Source of the DNA: Symbiodinium natans
Lineage: Eukaryota > Sar > Dinophyceae > Suessiales > Symbiodiniaceae
Assembly: GCA_905221605.1 (NCBI GenBank)
Contig: CAJNDS010002722.1
Location: forward strand, 122,501-186,500
Reading direction: 5' to 3'
DNA length: 64,000 nt
The notes below the pieces were generated by a model. It did not search any database and had not been told where the DNA came from. It saw only the letters and a list, made by a program, of their open reading frames with translations. Below are positions 54,326-62,707 of this stretch, one piece after another. The translations under genes and the position numbers were made by a program. Position 1 is the stretch's first letter; the number at the start of each line of letters is the position of its first letter.

Positions 54326-55901
54326 CTTGCAAGCCTTTGCGGGCGTTTGCGAGCAACCTGATGCTGCGGTTCTGTACCAGCTTTTTTCGACCTTTTTCAA
54401 CTATGTTGGGTCGACTAAATTTGGGGTCCAGCGACATCGCTGCCAAGGTTCTTCGCCAGTAAACCGTGCTTACCAGCATATACTTGAACACTCCTGCCTT
54501 CAAACTCCTGCCTACGCCGGTCCTCCTGTGCTCAGACAGAAATGCCGATTGTTCCGTCATGCCAGGCTCTCTGACCACATGTTTTGGGTGTTGGCCCAGG
54601 GTCCAGAAACCTACATTCGGGCCTTGGAAGAGGCAAGCATAGCATGTTTTCAGCAGCAGGGCAACAGCAAATCCATTGGTACTAAGTCTGTGCAATGTGC
54701 TCGGCGCTCCTGTGCCTCTCGCAGGAACCGCGCGCGTCCGCACCGCAGAGCCGTCTCGTCAGACATTGTTCACGCGCACGCTGTTCGTTTTGATGTGTGG
54801 CATCGTGCCCAACACCGCCTACATGCACGTGTGTGCACGCTACAAGACAACCCCCTGCAGGTTCAGCGACATGTCCTTTACAAAGTTGGGTTTTCTGTTG
54901 GGTATAAGATTGCCCTACAGAACATGCTGCTCTCGGGTTTAGGCTATGGTCCGGTTGATGTTGTGAGAGCAGATATGGCAGGCCTGCTGACACGCTACAT
55001 CGCAGACACAAAGGACCCATGTTGGGAAAGTCTGCACCAGCGGCTCAAATCTGTCTGTTCCTTTGCCACTACGCAGCCAGAGGCCGCGTGCGCAGTTCAT
55101 CTTGCCAAGCACGTTCGAGCCATGCCACCTGGTAGCGCAAAACTGCGGGCTCAAAAACGGATGTCCCTCCATCTCGCGTGTTTCGGCCTTGTTCCTCTCA
55201 GACGTATCTGTGTTGCGTGGCCGGCGCAGATTCCCATTTGGGTTTTCAGGCAAGTCGCGCAGCTCCTGCAATCCGAAGCTCGTCTCAGGGCCAATGTTCA
55301 CGGAGTGTGGTTTGCTTCCTTGCTGCAACCCGTCAAAGCCAAAAGATGCACGTTTGCTGACCGCTGGCGTTACATCCAGGTTGCACAGAGATTCAGCAAT
55401 GCCTTCGCTACGTGGCCACTCCACAAACTGAAGCCGTCTCCCGCTGATTGCCGTCAGATGCGTAGGTTCAAACTGCATTGGAAGGTTCCTGTTTGGCAGT
55501 CACAAGAGGCTTTGTTGCAGGAGGCTTCGCAAACAGTGCATTGGCTTGCCAGTAAGATGCGGTGTAACCCACCCCTTGCCTTTGGCGCACGTGTGTTCCC
55601 GACAGTGTGTAAGGCACGATGCCTGTCCCCATCTATGAGAGATGGTGTTTCTGGATGTTCCGCCAAGACCCCTTGCGCTGGCAACCCATGCATGGTGACG
55701 CGCAGAGCATTTGTGAAGAGTACAGGCAGTTGCATTTGCGTTTGTTGCCCCAACACCTCAAAAGGTTCGCGTCCCGCGAGCGCTGGCGTAGCTTCAAACT
55801 ACCCTACGCGTACTGCACGATTAAATCTAAATGTTTTCATGCAGCTGGTGATGTCTCGCACATTTGCACAAAACGTGGACACTCATGCTTCCGCAGAATA
55901 A
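54060..55901 (+). CDS. Retroelement ORF, candidate GIY-YIG endonuclease region
   Basis: 613 codons in frame 3; coding character is best from about 54190 to 55610. Around 54390-54670 it reads VLYQLFSTFFNYVGSTKFGV, then an Arg, then after about 80 residues ALEEASIACFQQQGN. The spacing of a GIY-like VLY, YVG, a conserved Arg, and a late Glu followed by Asn is that of GIY-YIG nucleases, the endonuclease of Penelope-like elements. The match is motif-level only. It lies upstream of the reverse transcriptase, as in elements with an N-terminal nuclease. The last 280 bases overlap the reverse transcriptase frame and are probably not coding in this frame. Confidence 0.55.
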   Translation: MCWRRCAFGFFPTSLRTKRSTSLSSDLLFLACGSLKLVLITAWQAQGGCRKRRRAVKRCLGLPPDVFNAFLASKSWTAASKTAFVQFVSLQAFAGVCEQPDAAVLYQLFSTFFNYVGSTKFGVQRHRCQGSSPVNRAYQHILEHSCLQTPAYAGPPVLRQKCRLFRHARLSDHMFWVLAQGPETYIRALEEASIACFQQQGNSKSIGTKSVQCARRSCASRRNRARPHRRAVSSDIVHAHAVRFDVWHRAQHRLHARVCTLQDNPLQVQRHVLYKVGFSVGYKIALQNMLLSGLGYGPVDVVRADMAGLLTRYIADTKDPCWESLHQRLKSVCSFATTQPEAACAVHLAKHVRAMPPGSAKLRAQKRMSLHLACFGLVPLRRICVAWPAQIPIWVFRQVAQLLQSEARLRANVHGVWFASLLQPVKAKRCTFADRWRYIQVAQRFSNAFATWPLHKLKPSPADCRQMRRFKLHWKVPVWQSQEALLQEASQTVHWLASKMRCNPPLAFGARVFPTVCKARCLSPSMRDGVSGCSAKTPCAGNPCMVTRRAFVKSTGSCICVCCPNTSKGSRPASAGVASNYPTRTARLNLNVFMQLVMSRTFAQNVDTHASAE

Positions 55902-57064
55902 TCTCTTGGCGTGCGCACCCTGCCAGTCATATGTACAAGAATGCTGGACGAGCAATCCTAGGGATCATTTCTGAGTTAGCAGTAGGGTTTGAAACTGCCA
56001 ATCTTTTCTCTGCAGTGAAGGACTTTCGCTCGGCAGTCAACAAGCTCACGTGTTGCAGCGATTTGTGTGTGCGGTGCAGGGAGCCAAAACCGACCTTATC
56101 GATATGTGTATGTGACGCTGCCCAAATGTACGAAGAGCTAGACCCCTCGAGGATTCGTCAGTCTGTCCTTGGCTTGATCGAACTGCTAAAAAACAAGCGG
56201 CCCTCTGCCGTCGGCATTGTGGTCAGGTCCAGACATTTGCGCACCTGGGTTGCTACAAATGACTTTCGTCACAGAGCTGCCTCTACAGTGTGGACTTGGT
56301 CAGACATCGTCTGTGTGCTTGATCTCGCTCTGCAGCAGCGGGTCATTCGGCTGGGAAAGGCACTGTTCCGCCAAGTAATAGGTGCCCCCATAGGGGGTCA
56401 GCTTTCCAAGGCAATCGCTTCCGCAGTTCTTGCCTTTGAGGAGTTCAGTGCCTGCAATAAACTCTTGGTGCTCAGAGCCTCTGGGTTTCTGCCTTCGGCT
56501 GCAAACGTTCTTTCTGATGCTGTTGCCAACACAAGGTATGTTGATGATCTTGCTATGGCCTCGCAAGTTCTGTGCACCTCTTGCTTGCATAAACTCACTA
56601 AGCTTTTGTATGCCCAACCTGTTGCTTTTGAACCCGCCACGCGCGAAATTCTAGGGTTTCCCTGGTTAGATGTTTGGTTGGATAGTGTAGGGGGGTCACT
56701 TACAGTTACTGCAGCTGGCCTTGAACAGGCTTGGAGGGAAGCTGGTGGTGCAGGTGCTCCCAAAAAGTTCAGGGTGGTTCCATGGCTTGGTGATCATCAT
56801 ACTGATCTTTCGGAAGTAAGGGGCATTGTGGCAGGGAAGCTTGTCAGATGGAAATCTTTGCAGTTGGAACAGGAGTGCCTTGAGGCCACAGTTCGGGCAG
56901 AACTGTTGGTTTGGGCTCTTAGTGGCTATCCAGCTCAACAGCTCCGTAAAATCTGGGGCCGCTTGCCTCACTTCCCCAAGGCATCTCACATTGCTTTGCG
57001 GACTCTGGATGATTGGTCAAACAGCGGCCTGCCCACTTGCATTCGGTCTAGTTGGTTACTGTAG
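55619..57064 (+). CDS. Reverse transcriptase (RNA-directed DNA polymerase) of the retroelement
   Basis: 481 codons. Motifs in order: an RRIISWRAHP segment after KRGHSCF, matching the PKiHK..R.IIS region (fingers); VCDAAQMYEELDPSRI, with the first catalytic Asp (motif A); GAPIGGQLSKAIASAVLA (motif B); NTRYVDDLAMAS, with the catalytic YVDD (motif C); then ILGFPWLDVWLD, like the LPFLDV segment that follows motif C in Penelope-type enzymes; and a thumb-like KLVRWKSLQLEQECLEATV. The ATG at 55619 lies after an in-frame TAA at 55610, so translation as part of a longer protein needs a frameshift or splicing from the preceding frame. There is no RNase H or integrase downstream. Confidence 0.88.
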   Translation: MPVPIYERWCFWMFRQDPLRWQPMHGDAQSICEEYRQLHLRLLPQHLKRFASRERWRSFKLPYAYCTIKSKCFHAAGDVSHICTKRGHSCFRRIISWRAHPASHMYKNAGRAILGIISELAVGFETANLFSAVKDFRSAVNKLTCCSDLCVRCREPKPTLSICVCDAAQMYEELDPSRIRQSVLGLIELLKNKRPSAVGIVVRSRHLRTWVATNDFRHRAASTVWTWSDIVCVLDLALQQRVIRLGKALFRQVIGAPIGGQLSKAIASAVLAFEEFSACNKLLVLRASGFLPSAANVLSDAVANTRYVDDLAMASQVLCTSCLHKLTKLLYAQPVAFEPATREILGFPWLDVWLDSVGGSLTVTAAGLEQAWREAGGAGAPKKFRVVPWLGDHHTDLSEVRGIVAGKLVRWKSLQLEQECLEATVRAELLVWALSGYPAQQLRKIWGRLPHFPKASHIALRTLDDWSNSGLPTCIRSSWLL

Positions 57065-57262
57065 CTGCTGCTTTGGTGCCATTGCTGCAGCGCGCGAACC
57101 TCTTCATGCTAACTTTTTTGGTTTGTTTTCTTGGGTTTTTGTTTTCATGTTGTAGTCACTTGCCATCGCGGAGACTTCAACCGTTTGTTGGCCCTAGTCT
57201 GGTTCTTTGGTTGCTGTTAGGCCTTTCCTTCCGCAGTGGGTGTTTGCAAGCTTCCTGCAGCC

Positions 57263-57982
57263 ATGCCTGAGTGGCACTCCCGTCGTCATGACCAGCCACA
57301 CTCAAGCTCATACCACACGCCGCGGGGACAGTGGTATGGGCATGGTGGCAAAGGTGGTGGCAAAGGCCACGGAAAGCATCACGGCTACTCACAGCGCTTC
57401 AGCCCCTACAGCAACGGCCGGGGAGGAGGACTGGAACAGGCAGTTTCTCGTTCCTTCCAGACTGCGCTTAGCTCAACGCTGGAGTGTGCCATTTCTGAAG
57501 GCTTTGCAATGCTCACCTCCAGGTTGACCAACGGTGTGGAGCAGCAACAGCTGCAGCAACACAGCTCTCCCCCTGCCAGAGCCGGCAGTGCGCTTACTCG
57601 TGCGGTTGTGGGCCTCTTCGGTGGTGCGAACAAGGAGACTGCGGAGCCCAAGCCTCCTTTGCCACAGTCTACCAGCCCAGAGGCCCAAGACGCCAACAAC
57701 GCAGCACTGCAGATGGCTCTTGAGCAGCAGTCCCAAACCATGCAGTTCATGATGGAGTTCATGAAGTCCTCACAGGAGAAGAGTGGTGATGCTGGGGTGC
57801 CCACAGTCGTTGCGGCTGACAACACAGAACTTGACAAAGATGCGGCGATCAAGCAGTTGCAGGCGCAGGTTGCGGGTTTGGCAAAGCAGCTTGCTGAGAA
57901 GTCTGGCAAGGCAAGTGCTCCGACGGCAGGCAAGAACCTCCGCCAGACTGAGCTCCCTTTCAAGCCAGCTCCCGGCAACTGA
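57263..57982 (+). CDS. Retroelement 3' ORF, Gly/His-rich then coiled-coil (gag-like?)
   Basis: About 239 codons from ATG 57263 in a good start context (gcagccATGcc); the open frame itself begins at 57236. The N-terminal 60 residues are rich in Gly, His, Lys and Arg (HGGKGGGKGHGKHHGYS), like RNA-binding low-complexity regions. The middle has Gln-rich helices. The C-terminal third (DKDAAIKQLQAQVAGLAKQL) has heptad spacing suitable for a coiled coil. It ends 66 bases before the right terminal repeat. An RNA-binding, self-associating protein would fit a gag/ORF1 role, but placement after the reverse transcriptase is unusual. No homolog is recognised. Confidence 0.6.
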   Translation: MPEWHSRRHDQPHSSSYHTPRGQWYGHGGKGGGKGHGKHHGYSQRFSPYSNGRGGGLEQAVSRSFQTALSSTLECAISEGFAMLTSRLTNGVEQQQLQQHSSPPARAGSALTRAVVGLFGGANKETAEPKPPLPQSTSPEAQDANNAALQMALEQQSQTMQFMMEFMKSSQEKSGDAGVPTVVAADNTELDKDAAIKQLQAQVAGLAKQLAEKSGKASAPTAGKNLRQTELPFKPAPGN

Positions 57983-58048
57983 CTAGGATTCTGCAGATAT
58001 TCGCCCACCCTTCGGGCTGTCGCCAAATGGTTGGGTCGTTTTGGCACA

Positions 58049-58615
58049 GATGCCCTGATATGGCTAATCGTACTGTCATTGCAGTGGAGTGCTTTGGTGG
58101 CAGTGCTTTTGTATATCTGGAGTTTCCAAGGCCAATCGGTGATTCAAGCATTGATGTCAAGAATGCTCACTTGGGCTCTGCAAAAATCCGGAGAGCATGT
58201 TGTAATGCATGCTACTGGAAGCATGTCAGGGCCAGATCTCGAGTTCAGAATGTTAGAAGCTATGATGAACCAGACAGTGGGAACAACCAATTCGCATCAA
58301 GGTGACGCTCATTCTAGAAGTAGTTTGTGGCAGCTCTGCTACTCCAGTCTGTACCAATCCTTGCTTAGCATCACCACACAACTGCTGTGGTCATCGGGAC
58401 GTCAAATGTTTAGATGAATTTTGACAGCATCTCAGCTCAGCGTGTGAACTGCACATGCCTTGCTCGCGAAATTTATATGTCCAAGAGTTAGTACCAGACC
58501 GCTTCTTCGAAGTAAGAAGTGTCCCGGGATCACCCAAGCCGCGCTCACAGTATCCCATGGACGGCGGACGGTCTGCAAAAGGTCAGGCGCGAGTATGTGC
58601 TTGAGAGAACTAGGG
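58049..58615 (+). repeat. Right terminal direct repeat of the retroelement
   Basis: 567 bases, identical by eye to the left copy at 52714-53280. The flanking base change (GGTTCC after the left copy, GGGTCC after the right) fixes the repeat end. Identity of the two copies indicates a recent insertion or very effective homogenisation. Confidence 0.9.
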
Positions 58616-58625
58616 GTCCGAGGAA
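58616..58625. repeat. Right target-site duplication of the retroelement
   Basis: GTCCGAGGAA follows the right terminal repeat and matches 52704-52713. Removing the element and one copy rejoins the flanks cleanly. Confidence 0.85.
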
Positions 58626-59738
58626 AGCTAAACCCACAAAACGACAACAAACATCGAACTCCTCGACAGCCTACGCCTAGAAGCCTTTGTGAACACCCCG
58701 AACTAAAACCCTCGGCCATAAAGCCTAAACCTCAAACTCCAAAACACGAAGCGCGGGGAAGGGCCAGCAGCGCGGCGTATGGCCCTGGGGCGTCCAAGCC
58801 CCTGGGCAGACAACAGCGCCACTTTTTTACAGGAAGGTTTGGGGTTTAGGGTTTTGGGCTCATTTTATGTCCTTTGTTGATTCTGAGCCGGGGGGGGGGG
58901 GGTTGTGTTTAATTCGGGTTGTAGTTGCCTTTCTGTCCCCACAGGGCCTGTAGGGAGTTCTTTTTGGCATGTGAGACAGTAGGTGCAGAGTTGCTTCTGC
59001 AGTTTAGGGTTTAGGGTCCTTAAGGGAGGGGGGGTTCATTGCGGGGTAGGTACCTAGTTGCTTGGGTTACATTCCCTCCTTGAGCGCCCCTCCCTTAAGG
59101 CCCTAAACCCTAAACCCTAAACCCTAAACCCTAAACCCTAAACCCTAAACCCTAAACCCTAAACCCTAAACCCTAAACCCTAAACCCTAAACCCTAAACC
59201 GGGTTTAGGATTTAGGGCTTTCGGGCTGCTTCAAGACCGCGGGGCTCTTTTAGCGCGAGGGCTTTCTTTTTGATTTGGGGTGTAGCGGCGTCAGGTTCAG
59301 AGCCCAGGGCTTAGGGCTTAGGGTTTAGGGTTCGGGTTTAGGGTTTAGGGCTTAGGGTTTAGGGGTTAGGGCTTAGGGCCATAGGCATTCAGGGTTTTTA
59401 GTTTGGGGGCTTTGTTCCGGGCCCCGCCTTTCCCAGACCCCCTATAACCCCGCCACATGCAACCAGTACTTGGAGGTTCAAGGATACTTGAAAATCTGAC
59501 AAGAACTGCACTTATAAGCCCCCTAAGCCCCCTAAGTAGGTTATGGCTACTATTTGCTTAAGAACCCACCAAGAAAAATGAATTTCCTTCCTTACACGGG
59601 CACTACACGGATTGATAGCTTCATCATCTTTCCTTTTGTCGGGGCTTCTCAAGCAAGTAGTAGAGAAGTACGGTTATATTTGGGGTTGCCCTAAACCATA
59701 AACCCTAAACCCTACACCCTTTTGTTGAACATGGACAG
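58626..59738. other. Interval right of the retroelement
   Basis: A possible exon near 58768-58815 (SSAAYGPGASKPLG), a palindromic element 59019-59100, a CCCTAAA array 59101-59200, TTTAGGG variants 59307-59380, a half-copy element 59468-59540 and an element 59547-59660. Confidence 0.55.
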
Positions 59739-59921
59739 GAAGGGCTCACCCTCGTTACGGCAGTTGCATCCAACGGCGCGCTTGCTCAGAATACAAAGGC
59801 TCACACAGACGGAGTCCATGCCGGTCCACATCTTGCTACGAAGGCAGCCATCCTCCGCAGAGGTTCAGAATGCGGACAAACATGCCGCTCAGGCTTGCTT
59901 GTTCTGCACCCTGAACCCTAA
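59739..59921 (+). CDS. Candidate exon, 60 codons, ending in a telomere-type array
   Basis: After the acceptor ggacag the frame reads EGLTLVTAVASNGALAQNTK and continues through HAGPHLATKAAILRRGS to LLVLHPEP, then TAA. The stop is the TAA of the first CCCTAAA unit. Either this is a terminal exon that stops inside the array, or a GC donor near 59906 removes the array. Composition is protein-like; the family is unknown. Confidence 0.5.
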   Translation, partial: EGLTLVTAVASNGALAQNTKAHTDGVHAGPHLATKAAILRRGSECGQTCRSGLLVLHPEP

Positions 59922-60013
59922 ACCCTAAACCCTAAACCCTAAACCCTAAACCCTAAACCCTAACCCTAAACCCTAAACCCTAAACCCTAAACCCTAAACC
60001 CTAAACCCTAAAC
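59911..60013 (-). repeat. Telomere-type array (CCCTAAA)
   Basis: About 14 units; the first supplies the stop of the open frame at 59739. Confidence 0.9.
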
Positions 60014-61150
60014 TGTGCCAAGTTCCGAGGGCTCAGCCTTCAGCTCCGTCTTTGGTGTCGAAGAACTTCTGCTTTGTCCGAGGCCCCTCTAGATGCGAGG
60101 ACGATGCGATGACCTCTGCCGAGCAGGAGGACAAGAGTTGGCATAGCCTACTAGAATCAATGATTTTTCTATCTGATTTTTTTTTCATGTCGCTTTTTCA
60201 CTCTTGCAAAATGATGGTGTAGGATGATGTTTACTATTGTTTATCCACTTCTTTTCGTACTTTATCACGTTCAAGTATAGGAAAGTCTGTTTTTGGATTA
60301 TTAATTCTTGATATATCTCTATATTCTACATCTCTTAACATTTGGACAACCCAAACCCTAAACCCCAAACCCTTCAAGCAGGGGATGCTTCTCAACTTGC
60401 GGTAGTTTAGCATGTAGACCCTATAAGTCTTGGGATGCCCCTGTCATCTTGGCCTATTCTGGCAGCCAGAGGGTTTACGGCTTAAGGTTTCTGGTTTAGG
60501 GTTTAGGGTTTAGGGTTTAGGGCTTAGGGTTTAGGGCTATTGGGACGCAGAGCAGGCCCTTATTCCCCTTTAATTTAGGTTTCATGGTCCCTTACATGAA
60601 CCAAAACGGGCTCCCTTCTTATTCCAGGCCCCTCTTGGGTCTAGTAAAGTAGCCTGCTGCGTGCTCAGGTATCCGGTTGAGAAGATGATGGAGTGGCAGG
60701 CACCTTGCGTCCTCCCTCATGGCATCTGGACCCAAAGATCTAAATCAAACCTTAACCCTTAAACCCTATTTTGACAACACGTGCTGATTCGGATGCTTGA
60801 ACATAAGAAGCTCTGGAGAGCTCACCAGGACAGTCATCTAGAGGCGCGTGAGTACCGTGTGGCCCAGAAGGCACCATTGGGGTCAGCGTAAACCCTCATC
60901 ACAACACCTGAGCCACGAGCCCTACAAACCCCACGACAGGAAGCCTGTTGCCCATTAATTGGGCCATCTGTTTTTACGGGATACTTGTTATGGATTGAGA
61001 CCCCCCAGGAATTACCCCAAACCGTAAACCCTAAACCCTAAACCCCTAAACCCTGAACCCTAAAAACCCTAAACCCTAACCCTCAACCCTAAGTAGTTAA
61101 GTGCCACTCCGCCAATGTCCGAAAACTCAGAAAGCCACCCCTTTGCGCAG
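60014..61150. other. Mostly unique interval
   Basis: 60014-60345 is unique, partly AT-rich, with no clear exon. 60480-60540 is a TTTAGGG array and 60529-60655 a diverged GGCTGCCCAGTA-family copy. 61015-61090 holds degenerate CCCTAAA. Confidence 0.55.
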
Positions 61151-61530
61151 CAGGGGAAGGCCAAAGAAGCTGCGGAGGCCCTGAACAGCGGCAAGCAGAA
61201 GACGGAGGGGAAGGAGGACTATAGGGTGTAGGGTTTAGGGTTTAGCGTTTAGGGTTTATGGCGGGGCTTGGGGCTTGTGCCCTGCAATGAAGGTGTACCA
61301 GGTTGCGCGTTTGGGTCACGGGTGGGGTTTAGCACCTAAACCCTAAACCCTAAACCGTAAACCCTAAACCCTAAACCCTAAACCCTAAGCCCTAAACTCT
61401 AAGCCCTAAGCCCTAAGCCCTAAGCCCTAAACCCTACCGTAAACCCTGAACCGGGCCCATGCCTTCGCCGATTCGCAGCCCGGAGCCAGGACGAGTTGCA
61501 GAAGGCTGTGCAGCTCTTCTGGGAGGCCTG
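61151..61530 (+). CDS. Two exons of an unrecognised Lys/Glu-rich protein
   Basis: Exon 61151-61225 reads QGKAKEAAEALNSGKQKTEG then KEDYR, with a GT donor leading into TTTAGGG repeats. Exon 61490-61530 reads DELQKAVQLFWEA with a GT donor. Phase 0 agrees at the join. The sequence is strongly helical and may form a coiled coil. Telomere-type arrays fill the intron and flank both sides. No start, stop or family is seen. Confidence 0.55.
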
Positions 61531-61536
61531 GTGGGG

Positions 61537-62030
61537 GGTTTAGGGTTTAGGGTTTAGGGTTTAGGGTTTAGGGTTTAGGGTTTAGGGTTTAGGGTTTAGG
61601 GTTTAGGGTTTAGGGTTTAGGGTTTAGGGTTTAGGGTTTAGGGTTTAGGGTGTAATGTTGACCTAGTAATAATAAACCCCCCCCCTTCAATCAAACCCCC
61701 CCAAATCGAGTGAGGCCCCTTTGAATAAGGATTCCTTTCCTTAGAGAGAATTAGAGAGGATCAGAGAGAATCACTCAGGATTCCTTTCCTGAGAGAGAAT
61801 TAGAGAGGATCAGAGAGAATCAGAGAGGATCAGAAAGGCTCAGAGAGAATCAGAGAGGATCTGGCGTACTTTATTTCCAGGGCTTTATTATTGCGGCCGG
61901 GACACCTGGCGTACTTTAATGTTAGGGGCTTTAGTAATACTAGGTTAACATCAGGGTTTAGGGTTTAGGGTTTAGGGTTTAGGGTTTAGGGTTTAGGGTT
62001 TAGGGTTTAGGGTTTAGGGTTTAGGGTTTA
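61537..62030. repeat. TTTAGGG array split by a terminal-inverted-repeat element
   Basis: Array units at 61537-61650 and 61955-62030 flank an element at 61653-61954 with ends TGTTGACCTAGTAATA and TAGTAATACTAGGTTAACA. Inside it is a tandem CAGAGAGGAT/CAGAGAGAAT decamer tract (61738-61860). Confidence 0.75.
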
Positions 62031-62667
62031 GGGGCGCTGGGGGGCTCACGATGATGTTGGCTAGCGCTTCAGTGATGGGATGTTCCCCCTTGCACGGACA
62101 GTCCTTCTTAGGGATCATAAAAGGGGCTACGAGAGTCCCCATTAAGGACTCTTAGTACGCGGGGGAACATCCCAAGTTTAGTGTTTTAAAAAGGTTTTTG
62201 GGTTTAGTGTTTAGGGTTTAGGGTGTTTTTTTCCGCGTGGCTTCTCTAGGATCATCCCGCAATCTTGACCCGTAAGCGCCCCTTCTGGCGGAAGTCCGGA
62301 GCGCCTGCTACTAGGACCTGGAGTAGGCCCTAATTTCATTTTTTTAGGGTTGGGGGGTCCCTTATAATCCCCTTAAAACCAAAAAGGGCACCCTATTTAT
62401 TCCTGGGTTACTCCTGGGTTTATGGATGGAGGGGCAAGCAACAGTAGTCATTTAGGGTGTAGAGTCTAAGTTTAGAGGCTAACTTGCGGGGTCCTGAGTA
62501 GGGAATCAGAGCAAGTAGGTACCTGATATATCCCTAAACCCCAAACTCCTAAGGCACCGGTGCCCTCATTCCCCGCGCAAAGAACCTGTAAACTACGGGC
62601 GCACCCTAAACCTTAACCCCTAAACCTAAACCCGAAACCCTAAACGAGACCCTGCGGGTTGGTTCAG

Positions 62668-62707
62668 ATGTCCGAAGTCCGCGTAGAATGCGAACACGAA
62701 GACTCCG
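62668..62707 (+). CDS. Candidate exon MSEVRVECEHEDS
   Basis: Preceded by ggttcag and followed by the donor GTAGGT, this 40-base island starts with ATG. It may be a start exon or an internal one. A second island at 62932-62965 (QAAKLRPDFAR, GC donor) could be the next exon, but the splice phase is ambiguous. Confidence 0.4.

Larger units (their letters stand above)
52714..58615 (+). mobile_element. Young retroelement with terminal direct repeats and a Penelope-like reverse transcriptase
   Basis: A 5.9-kb insertion bounded by identical 567-bp direct repeats (52714-53280 and 58049-58615) and a 10-13 base target duplication. It is free of telomere-type repeats, unlike its surroundings, so it arrived recently. 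Its interior has overlapping open frames at 53324-54325, 54060-55901 and 55619-57064 and a separate frame at 57263-57982. The third frame has reverse transcriptase motifs; the second has a candidate GIY-YIG nuclease. The terminal repeats look like LTRs but do not start TG and end CA. Domain content, long target duplication and direct repeats together resemble Penelope-like elements with an N-terminal nuclease. An LTR-retrotransposon or LINE is less likely: there is no protease, integrase, RNase H or AP endonuclease that I can see. Confidence 0.85.

Noticed and set aside
53852..55478. Long minus-strand frames over the retroelement (182, 203, 179 codons)
   Set aside because: They mirror the coding strand of the element and contain no recognisable motif.
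57406..58047. 213-codon minus-strand frame opposite the retroelement 3' ORF
   Set aside because: Shadow of the Gly/His/Gln-rich + strand frame; composition explained by codon complement.
52714..58615. Classification of the retroelement as Copia or Gypsy LTR retrotransposon
   Set aside because: No integrase, protease or RNase H is seen, the repeats lack TG..CA ends, and the target duplication is 10-13 bases.
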